The position numbers and the translations under genes are program-made. Below the pieces are notes generated by a model. The model saw nothing but the letters and a program-made list of their open reading frames with translations, was not told the DNA's origin and ran no database searches. DNA of 64,000 nucleotides from Hirundichthys speculiger (Eukaryota > Chordata > Actinopteri > Beloniformes > Exocoetidae): contig JAGFBZ010000261.1 of assembly GCA_018398805.1 (NCBI GenBank), forward strand, positions 1,860,001 to 1,924,000, in the 5' to 3' direction. This document shows positions 14,701-26,245 of the stretch, in pieces (the first letter of the stretch is position 1; each line of letters opens with the position of its first letter).

Positions 14701-17700
14701 ACAAAGGGACACGGTCAGAAGAACACTGTGGTGAGCTGTTGCATGTTTTTAATGAAGCTAATATAAACCTTTTTCTGATCTTTCATTTACCACAACATCA
14801 GTGTGTAGACAATATTCGGACATCTGTCAGTATTTGGCACTGATCCGTTCAGACGGGCCAGTGAGATCGATGGAAAGAGACATATGAGTAGTATTTGAAT
14901 GTAGGGTGGGATTGGACAGAAAATAAAGTCTGGTGTATTGCTTAAGTCTCACAGAGTAACTGTTTTCTCAACAATATGTCATGTTGCCGCAGCAGTTCGT
15001 AGTCGGGTGTCAAGTGCTCAGTGGTTGTATAAAACATTCCAACAATGGTTGGAAGCAGCTGCAGGATGACCAGCTCAGAGACCCGTCTTCCTCCATCCAG
15101 AAGGCCGGCTGATTCATTCCCTCCACATGTCGAGGTTTTCATGGGCAACACATTATACAGTTCCCTTGATATGCTCAACCGTGTGGGATTGCTGTGACAA
15201 AACGTACTGCATATGGAATAGTACCTCTGCAAAAGCCATTAGGCACCCTTAGCCTGGTTTTTATCAAAGTTTTGATATCCATATTTACTTTCAGTCTCTT
15301 TAGGATATAAACAGAAAATACAGGAACCTGGCTCTCTTAATCTGCTGGATGTAACCCCAAAAAGTGTCAGTGTGGCTGTGGCTCAGAGTTTACTCTTTTC
15401 ATTCATTTCAAACTGATTAGTAGTTTGATTAATTCCCAAATGCAATTAGCATTTGACTCTGTTTTGCACACTAGTTCATGTACCTTATTGAAATGACATA
15501 TATTTTATTTTTGCATTTTTCAAGTGGCTTGTACATTCAGAGAGGACTCCAAGCAATGTGTTTCACATTTTCTTTTCTTTTCCCCTGGTGCTTTGTAATA
15601 AACACGAGCCAAGGCTGAACTGCAGTGAATAAGCTTGGTCCAGAATCCTCTACAGCTCCTTAGGTATCCATATACAACAGCATACCGCAGCTTAGAAATA
15701 CTGAGGCACAGATTAATTCCCTCTGCTATCCCGGTGCATTCACACTCCACCCCGCTGGTACCAGCAAGATGATACCTTCCATCCTATAAAATACAGCCAA
15801 CAGATGGCTCTTTGACAGCTCCAGGAGCATCCCGTGACTGATATCAACTGATGTTACCTTGCCTGAGGAGCTTGGGAGGCGGAATAACTTCTATGACTCA
15901 TTAGAGGTGAATTGGCACGGCTCAGTCACCGGTTAAAAGTTTGCCCCTTTGGATCTAAAGCAGAGAAGGGGGCCTGGATGGAAGTATTAGGCATTAATCA
16001 CAGTCTGTCCACACGGCCCTTGCTGGGGAGATGGTAAAGAAAACCCTCTCAAAGCGTGGGGGGGTGATGCCTTGTGTGCACCCTGGGGTGTTTTCGTACT
16101 CCATAATTAGTTCTGTATTTGCCTGAAATGTTCCCAGGCTTCTTCCTCAGCCTAGCCCCCGCGGTGTTTGTCTCATTCTCCTTCTGCATGTTTACTATAT
16201 ATTCTCTTTCACTCTCAAGTATCGCTGTCCCTATGGGAGTTAGATTTCCAACACAAATAGGCATAAAGAAGACTGATGAGATCTCAGCTTGGATAGCACA
16301 AGTAACAACGCAAACACCAGGCAGTGCCGTCAGCAGCGAGCCAGCGTTGGTGCACCTTCAGCTAAACGAGGCTTTAATTCCACTTCATCAGCCTCTGAGC
16401 TAACATTATCCAAGCACTGATTAATGTGTAAGTATGTCACATCAAATATGGATAATTCAGAAAATTAAACACCAAGTGATTAAAAAAAACTGGCCAAGCT
16501 ATAAATACGTTTTGAATCAGCTTTAATGAATAAACCTTAGGTGTGTTTAATTTAAGAATATTGTAGCTGTGGAACAATTTTACCATTTTTTTTTTTTCAT
16601 TGAAATGTTTAAGGGAGTAAATAATACCAATTGTTGTATGAATATTTATTCATATTTTTGATGATTCCAACAACTGTCATCTACATGGTAAATGCTGTAG
16701 CCACTAAGCTTAGCAAAAGACTTTCAAAAGGAGGTAATAATGTCTAACTTGTTACTCGCTGAACAGAAATTACATATCAGCACCTTTATAGTTCACCAGC
16801 AACACATTATTTAATCTAAAAAGCATCCATTTAAAAAAATAATAATAATCACCAAAGCTGTTTGAGACACCCTTGATTGTTCAGAGCTTTGACTCTCCCT
16901 GCCATCCAGGATGATGTTGAGCTCATCAGAGCGTACCTTTTGTTATGTCAGACCACTTACAGAAACAAAACTAGCAGCCATTAACTGTACAGTGGGCCGT
17001 CATTAACGCCACATTAATTTGGTTCCTCATTGCATGCTTTTGTTAGCTTGTGGGTACGGCGCAGAATGGAGAGGCATATTTCTCCCTGCGGCCTCTAAAT
17101 ATAAATCTCTCTGACCTTTTTATTTCCCCAGATGTTTCACTGCAAAATAAATTGCATCAGCTTTCAAAAAGACTGCCACAGCTTTATTTTCTCTCATCTT
17201 GTCAGGCAAATTGCTCTTCTCCCCATTTCAAAATCAAGTGAAGGTGATTTGTCTCACAGTCCTTGTTTTCAGCTGTTTTTTTTTCCTCCTAGACACAAAA
17301 TGCACACTTGTTTTTTTTTTTTTTTGCTCATCCTGTTTTGTTGTGTTTTGTCTTGATTGCCCTCAGGAGAAAATCTGTTCTTCTCCTCCACCAAGAACTT
17401 TCATTTATTATCTGTTGCACTAGATGCCATTTATTGTATTTTCCTTTCTAACCTCTCCTGTTTTATTTTTGTGGTCCATACAGCGCTTACTCCAAAGAAA
17501 ACATTTGACGTTATGTCATACGTTTTAACAGAGAAATGTGTTTTAAAGTATAGGCTTGACTTGATATGACAGCCAGTACTGACTATCAGTATGAGCTAAA
17601 TGAGAAATATGCTGGTTTAGACTGTTATCCAGGTTTAAAGCGATCATGTGTAAAGCTACAAAGAAGGGCCACAGCATTTCCTTTGAGTTACCATGTGCGT

Positions 17701-17984
17701 TTTAGCACTGCCAAGAAGTTCAACATAATTGATATTTACTACCTCTGTTATGTAATATACCATCAGTAAAAAAAAAAAAGAAATCAAAGATATCAGAGCT
17801 AACTCCACTAAAAGAACAAGGCTGAGAGCCAGTATTTACGGTCCTTGATTCCTTAGAGGGCTTCGACCCGCTAAGGATTCTTTAGTCAAAGTCCTTACAT
17901 GGGCTCAGAAACACTTCCTGTTTTTGGCAAGGATGGGAAAAGAGTTGTCAAAGCTTTTGAACTGCTTCCTCTGTTTTAAAATGC

Positions 17985-17987
<3 letters not shown>
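5800..17987 (+). other. ext1 intron 1, middle part; no exon seen
   Basis: This is about 12 kb of non-coding sequence. It has simple runs (T near 13845-13862, T near 9555-9567, a 23-base C run at 8366-8388) and short chance open frames, the longest 182 codons on the - strand at 11101-11649 with no recognisable domain. I found no splice-bounded conserved coding block, transposon ends or RNA gene. Confidence 0.65.
8366..8388 (+). repeat. mononucleotide run, C x 23
   Basis: There are 23 consecutive C followed directly by AG, which imitates a 3' splice site. Nothing downstream looks like a coding exon. Runs like this are length-unstable and error-prone in assemblies. Confidence 0.95.
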
Positions 17988-18074
<87 letters not shown>

Positions 18075-18080
18075 TTTTTT
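17988..18080 (+). repeat. (AT)n microsatellite followed by poly-T
   Basis: About 35 AT units (to 18057) run directly into about 24 T. The tract lies within ext1 intron 1. Confidence 0.95.
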
Positions 18081-19573
18081 AAAGCAAGATGTTATTAATC
18101 TGATTCAAAATTAAGAAAAACAAACAAAAGATCACGATGTTACTATTTGCACAATGTTCATACAGTTAGATAATTTTACTGATCATCTTGTTCCATTTCA
18201 TTTTTTGAACGGATATTTTTTTTACAGTGTCCCACTGCTCACGACTATACTTGAAACTTTTTTGCAATGTTTTTGTAATTGAAATTGAAGTGCTGCCTCC
18301 CAGTGTTCCAGTCACCACAGGACGCCATGGAGGGTAATGTAGTCGAAGCGCTCTTAAAAGAGCTGCAGCAGAGATGTAATGTCCCACTGCTGTTGCTCAA
18401 ATTTGGAAGCTTAGAAGTGAAATTTACTATTGAGAGGCAAAACAGAAGCAGTAGAAGTCGACATAAAATGACTAAAATGAATCTGTACTGTATAAACCCA
18501 TAAAATGCCAGATCCCGTGTGTTGTCTGAAGAACCTTTTGGCTCTAACTGCTTCTTTGTATCCCATTTTAGTCTGTCACACCAGATTTGTGACAGGAACT
18601 TAAAAGCCAATATGAGGCTCACACCCCTTCTTAAAGCCCCCCCCCCCTTAAAAAGACATTAAACAACTGTTTCTAAAGCGAAGAAGTACTCATTTTAATA
18701 ATTAGTACATTAACCAACATCTGTAAAATCCCTGGGGTGCTGTTCGACCACTGACAATGCCTTCTTTCCAATTAAAAATTCAGCCTCTGCTTCACTTCAA
18801 ACATCCTTTTTTTAGGGGCTTATACAAGCTACTTATTATTAAATTCCCATCTGATAAAAATCAAGTTTTTGATTTTGAGGCTGTTTTTTTTTTTTTTATT
18901 TATGTATTTTAGAAGACCTAGTGGAGTTCTGCTTTGAATCTCCAGTCCTAGAAAGACATGGTCAGACAAGTTTATTCCACATGGCGCCTTGCAACTAATT
19001 TCAAAGCATCATGAGGAACCAGTTACAAGAAAAGTTAATAATGTACGACATTAACATATCTGGAAAAGACAGCAGAAGCAAAGAGGAGAAGCTGCTTGAT
19101 GTGTCTTGCTCTTGTTGTGAAGGCTGCACATCTAATAAATTATAGTGTGTTGATTGTGGTACTCACATGAAACCAGGGTCAGCAAGTCTCCTCATCCGAC
19201 TGTAGATGTGGAACTGTGGACTCAAGTGGACTCAAATTATTTGGAGATGTCACATACCATGGCAACACAAAAGAGGTCGTGGGTTTGCAGATGTCATTTT
19301 TTCCAGACGTCTGTTGTAGCCACTAAATGGATGTAAAAACGGCTGACTTCAACCACGCATTTATCCAGGAGACGCCACCAGTAGGAACAGGCATGTTGGT
19401 GAACTGGTAAACCAAATGTTTAGTTTTTAATGCATTTCCCATCTGTCCACTCCAGTCCCGTCGGCTCTCCCTGCACTACATTTTATACACTACTGTCATG
19501 TTTCTCATGTTGCTGAAAGTGATAGAAAATGAATTCACAGCTACTTCCTCCTTTCCACTTTCATCACACTGTA
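18081..19573 (+). other. ext1 intron 1; no feature recognised
   Basis: This is non-coding sequence with an 8-base C run at 18642-18649, a T run near 18886-18897 and only short chance frames. I see no repeat family or exon. Confidence 0.6.
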
Positions 19574-19581
19574 TATAAATA

Positions 19582-20528
19582 CAGGGCATAAAATTAGAAT
19601 ATTTACCAAGTAGCCCCTGGCTACCAGGTTTTTGAAGTTGGTAGCCAGCTAGCAATTTTGATTGCCAGTGTTTTTCGTCGCTCCATACACCCCCGTAGAC
19701 TGCTTACATTATCATGGATGCTCCCAGCATGTTACACAGACTTGAAACGGACTTACTTGTAGTGTCAATACAACATTTGAATTTTCAACAGCCAAAATAT
19801 GAACTCAGATCAGCTGGCAACAGTTCAAATACAATTTGGAATTATCATTTATAAAAAGCAAATGTACGAAAGTTACTTGTTCTATGCTGCATGTGAGTTA
19901 TACCTCTGTGTGTGTGTCTCTGTGAAATAAAAAAACACTTAGAATACAACAATATGATATCTCTCTACAGTATATTAAAAATATGAGGAAAAACTTGCCG
20001 TCAAATGGTCTTTATTATAAGACAAACAGGTACTTTAGGTACAAATTTTTTTCCCCCCATTTCAATATTTCAATCCCTCCCGGTAGTCGGGGCGCTCCTC
20101 CGGCTCTGGCCGACTGCAGCTTTCATCTTCCTCCATGCTTGTTTTAAACATTTGATGACGTAATTGTTAGCTTGACAGAAGCAACAGCCCGTGTTGCCAT
20201 GTTTGATCGCTTTCATCCGATACATATCAGGCTCGTTTGTGGTGTATTTTAAATGGGGTTCACTGGAAACCTGGCACGGTTTTGACCTGTGCATGAACCT
20301 TGAGAGAGCGTCGTTCAACAATTGCCCAAATGAACTCGTTCACACCCGACGCTCATGAAAGGGAAAGAGATCGCGTTCAGTTCATGTTTCCATAACATAT
20401 GAACTAGTTGGTGAAGTTAATGGTGGATTTTGTGGCCATCGCCACTGGCGACAAGGCAGAAAATAACGGTCAAAATGGTCAAATTATGATCGCATTTGGC
20501 GACCAGTTAGTCGCCATTTTATGCCCTG
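19582..20528 (-). mobile_element. probable DNA transposon, 947 bp, non-autonomous
   Basis: The left end reads cagggcataaaatt and the right end, read on the - strand, cagggcataaaatggcgac, giving an inverted repeat of 13 identical bases. Inside the - strand start is a short palindromic motif (ggcgactaactggtcgcc), echoed near 20435-20450. On the - strand a small frame from about 20136 starts MEEDESCSRPEPEERPDYRE and stops 25 codons in. I recall similar acidic N-termini from fish transposon-derived genes but cannot name the family. The 8 bases on each side (tataaata and gaatagct) do not match, so the target duplication is lost or the ends are slightly different. hAT is the likeliest superfamily; other TIR superfamilies are possible. 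Confidence 0.7.
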
Positions 20529-20582
20529 GAATAGCTCTTCTTTTTCCTAAGATCTGCTCTCTGGTTTGAACATTCCTATTTT

Positions 20583-20597
20583 ACTACTACTACTACT
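20583..20597 (+). repeat. (TAC)5 microsatellite
   Basis: This is a short tandem run of TAC immediately upstream of the diverged SINE copy. Confidence 0.85.
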
Positions 20598-20605
20598 GTG
20601 TTTAA

Positions 20606-20799
20606 CATCGCAGAGGTTCACCCAGTTGAGCAGGGGCCCCATGTACAGAGACTGAAATCCCCTGTGCAGTCAGCCCAGGATCAGCTCTGTGGTCTGCGGC
20701 TCTTTTGCTGCAGATCTTCCCCCCCTCTGCCCCATTTCCTCTCCAGCTGCCCTCAATAAAGGCCAGTAGAGACACGATATTCAAAAAAAAAAAAAAAAG
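20606..20799 (+). mobile_element. diverged tRNA-derived SINE, A-tail
   Basis: The sequence resembles the SINE at 59228. It shares a tRNA-like head (cccagttgagcagg...gccccatgtacagag), a middle ctgcggctcttttgctgca followed by a C/T-rich stretch, then caataaaggcc and an A-rich tail. The A-box region can be guessed at 20620-20635, but the B box is degraded (gtcagcccaggatcagctc), so it would not be transcribed by Pol III. It inserted in ext1 intron 1 in the sense orientation. Confidence 0.7.
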
Positions 20800-23700
20800 A
20801 ACTAATGATTAAAAAAAAAGGTTCAAACCAATTGCCCTGTGTTCTTCTGTTTCTACAAGCAGTCGTCTGCATCACCGTTCTGCATGCTGCTGCATTTGAT
20901 TACTCTCTGTAAGCATGTAATCGTACACGTACCTCTTTAGAGAACCGCTTTTCTGCTACAGCCAAAAAAACATGAAACACCAGCATGTTGCTCGCTGAGA
21001 TATTGAAACTCCTGGCCAAAGTTGTGCAAAGCGTGTTGCTGTTGTGTCTCGCGCAGCAGAACCCTGACAGATCCAGCACGTTTCAAAGAAATCGGCTCCT
21101 CTGTGGCTCAGAGTAATGTGAAGAATGGAAAAGGCCTGAAGGAGAGAGAGAGAGCAGAGACCGTTGCTTGCCCTCACACACGTAGATGCACTCTGTTCAG
21201 AGAATGTGAATTTGTTTTCAGTGCCGCAAGACCTCGGCTCAGACCAGTGTGGTTATCGAGCCAGGGGAAAGCGTTTGTCTGTGTGAAAATCTGACGTCTG
21301 CAGAGCTACGCACACACACGAAACAGAAGAAGCGCACGCATGCTGCCCTGACTGGTTGGTCCAGGGGCTCATCTTTAAGCTGCCAGTATGAGGGGGCGTG
21401 CAGATCCTGTAAGCGCTAATTAAATGCATTTAACCCAGGGTCATCCACAGAGCCAAGCTAAAGAAACATACTCGGAGAGAAGTCCAGACTTGAAACAGCA
21501 GAGACGGAAAGAGACTAAACGAGTTAAAGAAGCAGATTGTGTGGGTAAAAAAAAAAAAAAAAAAAAAAGTCTTAACCTGGTTGTAAAAGTTTTATTGCAC
21601 TCCTTTGAACCTCTCTGTCTGGAGCCACGTGTGCATTGTGTTTGTGTCTCAGGACAGATACAGTCCTGGCCACATAGCATCTTAATGTTTCATGCCACTG
21701 TTTAGATTCTGAATATCCCAAACTGTGTTGATTGAAGTTATTATGTTTAAGTCAAAAGTGGGGTTTCACTCTGTACTTGAGTCATGGCCAAACTCTCTGA
21801 AGTGTGAAATGTAATTTCAATACAGCAAAGTGGCTTCAGCTTTACAAGTCAGAGACGAAACTGATGAAAATGAAGACGACTGTAGCAAGGCAGCTTTGTC
21901 TACAGACTCAACTTTTCCACTGTAAACAAACTTTATCATTGCAAAACTAGGCAAATGTTTTTTTTAAGTATAAAAGTATGTTAGTTTAACAAGAACAGAA
22001 TGGAATGCCTAAAAGTTTAAGCTCAAGTATCTTAGTCATGTTTTTTCTTTTTTTTAATTTCTCACATTGTGGTAGTTTATAGTGACACAGACCCGAGAAT
22101 CCTGTTTGAAAGGATCTAAGTTAACTACATGGCCATCAAGCATGTCTAAAGTCTCACTCATGTGCCCTGGTTGCTGTCTTTTAACTTTTTTCTGTCTTTT
22201 TCTGTACTCAGAGAGAGATTAAAATGATGTGACTAAAGTTTGGGGCTTTAGAAACACAGGCGTCCACTTCTCTAACAAGACAAACGTGCATCATCCTGAG
22301 GTGATTCCCTTGACTGAATACTGTAAGGGAGTAGAGGATTATTCCCCTCCTCCGCCTATGTGTGAAAACTTTTTTTTGCAAGTGACGTATTTGCTAAAAT
22401 GCTTTAAATGTGCCAACTGCAGTCCAGTCCAGGCTTTTCTTCTGTAGCACATCCACATCACCAACTAGAGTGTCAGTAGGCCATCACCTGCCTCGAGTCT
22501 AGTTTGGAAAGGTTCATGTAGAAGAACCAGCTGAAAAATAAATGTCTAGTAAATAAAAGAACCAAATCGGAGCCAATTGAATTCTGGACTGTAAAGGGGC
22601 AGAGAAAAAAATGACTGATCTGTGCTCCAGGTTCCTCACGACATTGAATATGTCGTCAAGAGAATGTGGTGTTTGCAGTTTGCTTTACTGCCCCCTAACA
22701 TCCTAAGAAACAGATTTTTGGCAAAGTTTAAAACCAATTTTAAAAGAAAGATGGAAAATGGAAACAAACATGATTTTGGAAAAAAAAAAAAAAGAGGGGA
22801 GAGAGAGATGAGAAGAAAATGATAACAGATCAAATTAGCTGGAATTGCCTGGTTTATGTGTTCAACTGTAATTGCATTGCACAGTGGTCGGGGCCAACCC
22901 AGAACCGAGTCCCAGCGAACAGTTTTAAAGCACGATGCCTTTGTTATGATTAGCACTACCATTAGCAGTTATAGCTTTGGTAATTGGACTCTCAGTTGGA
23001 TGTAAATCCATTACTTTGGGATTATGTGATGTCCCATTTCCTCAAATGTTTAGTGTGTGCGCGCGCACGCATGAGAAAGGATGTATGCATGAAATAATTT
23101 ACTGAATGGATGCACTTTAAAAAAAAAAAAAAAAAGGCATGAAATTTTATATTAGCAATCGGTCTCTGTCCATATTAATGACACTTTCGTTGGAGCTGTG
23201 TAACAAGTATCAGACCTCAGCGCGGCTCTGCGCGTGTGCGTCCGTGTTTGTGGCTGGTTCGCCAGACGGAGGTCCATTTGTTGCGGATGCTTAATGCAGC
23301 ATCTGCAGCGGTGGTGGGGTTGTTTATGACTTTCACGAAGTAGAACGTGTGCCATTTTCAGCGCGGGTGAGCAGCGGCCCAAAGCTGCCGCTGCGGTGTC
23401 CCATTGAAGAGAGTTACATGCTCAGACTGGAGACGGCAGTCTCACTGAGGTGGAACAAAGCAGGCAGATAATTCTGCTCCGCCGTGTTTGGTTAAAAGAC
23501 AACGCTTGTCAGGTTTAAGAGATGCGATGCCTCTTAGCCAGTGCATTAATGTGACGTAATTACTCAATGTATGCCATGCGCATGTTTCCTCCTCCTCGGT
23601 TCTCTCTCTTTCCTGCACTCTTATTTTCTACCCCACTTCACCTTTCCGGGTTTCTGTCTTTGAAATGCGAGGCAGGAATGTGCTGTAAGTGAAGTCATGG

Positions 23701-24884
23701 TTCTGTGGCAACAATATCTCTCTGTTACAGGTACAAGAAGGGAAGTTTGGCTCTCTGCTTCACTGCACCGCAGAAATGCCTGAGACCGCTGCCTCTTAAT
23801 GGAAAAGGGAATGAGTAAAGAGAGATGAACTGAGACCCCTTTACAACTCACATTAACATTTGTCTCGTTCGTGGAACGTGCCGGCATGAAATGAATCCCT
23901 CATTTCATTTATAGCTGGGACTGAAAAGTGTCTGAAAATTGCTCGCTCTTTACCTGCGAAACACCTGTGGATTCCTTGAGTAAAATGAGACAGGCCCCCC
24001 CCATCCCCCCGTCTTGAACATCTCAGAAGGCACAGTACTCTCTTTCATTATTGTCAAATGTTCCTCATCTTTTTTTGTTGTTGTTGTTACTTTTCACCTC
24101 TATTGTCCTCATCATATCCTTGAAAGACAGATAAAGGTGGCTGAGGAGATAAATATAACTAAGAAAACAAGGGATCTTGGAAGAACAAGAAGGAATTTCT
24201 CATGTTAAATTTCAAGTGCTGAGCCAGTGATCCTTTGCAAGCACTGCCTCTTCATGTTCGTTCTTACTTTATTCATATTATATTAGAAAAGACAGCTTTT
24301 GAGAATAATATTGCTTCGATGCATAGGACATGAACCTTTCTCAACATCACACAAGCTACTGGGTTTTTCTTCTGAATTTTCATCTTTCTTTCTTTCCTTT
24401 TTTTCCTTTAATAAATAGGACTAATGTTTGGAGCAGAAGGTTTGTCACAGATACTCAAATGTGTTCCAGCTGCATAACCCGAGGTTGACCTGGGTCAGGC
24501 TTGCATTTCTGAAAAACTCCCAATAAATGAATCTACTTTAATAGCACTTTGACACTTATTTAAACCATCATGTGCAAGGATGATCTCCCATAGCATCATA
24601 TATGCTGCGTATTGCACTTTTAGATGATACTGACCTGGATGGTCTTCTCATCTAATACACGTTGCGTTAAAAAGACAAAATTAGTCTCCTTTCACGACCT
24701 TACTGACATTCTGACAAGGAAATGTAGTGAAATCTTGGTGGGTGCTGTTAGTGTCATCCTGACAACAGACGTGTCATGGCTCTGATGGTGCACGCAGACA
24801 TGACATGGCTCAAGGATAACAGCTGCTCTGTGCTCCATCCTCTGAACGTCACTTGTAAAGCAACTTCAGTAAAACCTCTTTAGG
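20800..24884 (+). other. ext1 intron 1; microsatellites only
   Basis: This is non-coding sequence. There are A runs around 21547-21568, 22779-22792 and 23119-23135, a short alternating gtgtgcgcgcgcacgc tract near 23053-23068, and (TTG)n at about 24077-24088. No conserved exon, RNA gene or transposon end was recognised. Confidence 0.6.
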
Positions 24885-24892
24885 GTGAGAAG

Positions 24893-26237
24893 CAAGGTTA
24901 TTATAGTTTTGAAATTTTCTTTAGTTTTTATTTTTATTTAGTTTTCCAGTTTGCTTTTTTATTTCAGTTTAGTTTTAGTTAGTTCAACAAGTAATTTAGT
25001 AGTTTTAGTTTAGTTTTTATTTTGAGGAATTGACTCGTTTCAGTTTAGTTTTTATTTAGTTTTAGTCTTAGTTTTAGTTTTTCTTCTTCTTGCAGTATGC
25101 AGCAGATTATACACCTTTTCGACTTGAAAATTGTGGACATGCGCCCCCTAGTGGCCCCGCCATAACTGGAGGGTGCGGTGCTCCATCAAGTAACCCAAAC
25201 ACAGCAGCGTGGAGGATCTGTTACGGATAACACAGACATGTCTTGGATTGATGATGTTAGGCAGTGGCCTCCAGTTACAGATGAAGGTAGTTTATCGCTG
25301 TTTTTAATGATTGGTTATGGAAATAGCATGATCTATTCCCATAATCAAACACTAAAAACTGTGGAACGCTGGCTATAACTAACGTCAACAAGCCATAAAG
25401 ATTATGCTGCTGTAATGTTAACGCGAGCGGTAAATTAGGCTATGTGTTAATGTTTATATTTAATTTATTTTATCATTCTCCTAAGTCATTCATTCATTCA
25501 TTCATTCATTTATAGTCTTGTGCTAGTGCCGAGGGCTACAGTAGCCTCATACTGCTGTTCTTTTGGCCAGAATCGTCCGGGACTCTCAGCGAGACTATGA
25601 GTAGTACGAGATTGAATGTTAACGAAAACTCACCCGGCTGTATTCATTTGGAACAAAGTTCTTTCTGTTGATATTTTTTACCCACGTCTTCCTAACTTCT
25701 TGTTCTGCAAACAAGGCAGTCTTCGTGCATACTTTCTTCTTCCATTGTCGAATTTTCACACCATTGTTGGCACAGTTTATGACGGAACATTATTCCCACT
25801 CGACCGACTCGACATTATAAAAATATATATTTGTAGAAAGAGAAAAACACTGGTTAATCTGCGAGCCGGTGAAAATGTCGCTCTGTAGCACAACCCAGCA
25901 ATGGCAGACGGGGTACTTCCGGGGGGCTGGCCCGAAAAGGTCTATATCCGCTATGCTGCCCCCTCTCTGGAGGGAGGGTAGCATAGCGGCTGCTGCAGAC
26001 AGGCAGTAATCTCTATGGCAGTAATCGAGGGAGAAAACGAAACGACAACGAAAACGAAGCTGAATTTATCTACAATTCAGTTTAGTTTTAGTTAGTTTTA
26101 CATCCTTCATTGTAGTTTTTATTTAGTTTTCGTTTTTTTTTTTATTGTAGTTTTTATTTTTATTTCAGTTAACTGAAATATTTTTTCATTGCTAGTTTTA
26201 GTTTTAGTCTTAGTTTTCGTTAACTATAATAACCCTG
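24893..26237 (-). mobile_element. hAT-type DNA transposon, 1345 bp, 8-bp TSD
   Basis: The ends are caaggttattatagtt at the left and, read on the - strand, cagggttattatagtt, a 16-bp inverted repeat with one mismatch. Both sides carry gtgagaag (24885-24892 and 26238-26245), an 8-bp target duplication diagnostic of hAT-like insertion. The subterminal 150-200 bp at each end consist of iterated AGTTTT/AAAACT units, more regular than random AT-rich DNA. Inside is an (ATTC)n tract (about 25485-25510). A short + strand frame at 25238-25378 begins MSWIDDVRQWPPVTDEGS with a possible GT donor after GATGAAG. No transposase core is visible, so the element is probably non-autonomous. Orientation is arbitrary. 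Confidence 0.88.
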
Positions 26238-26245
26238 GTGAGAAG

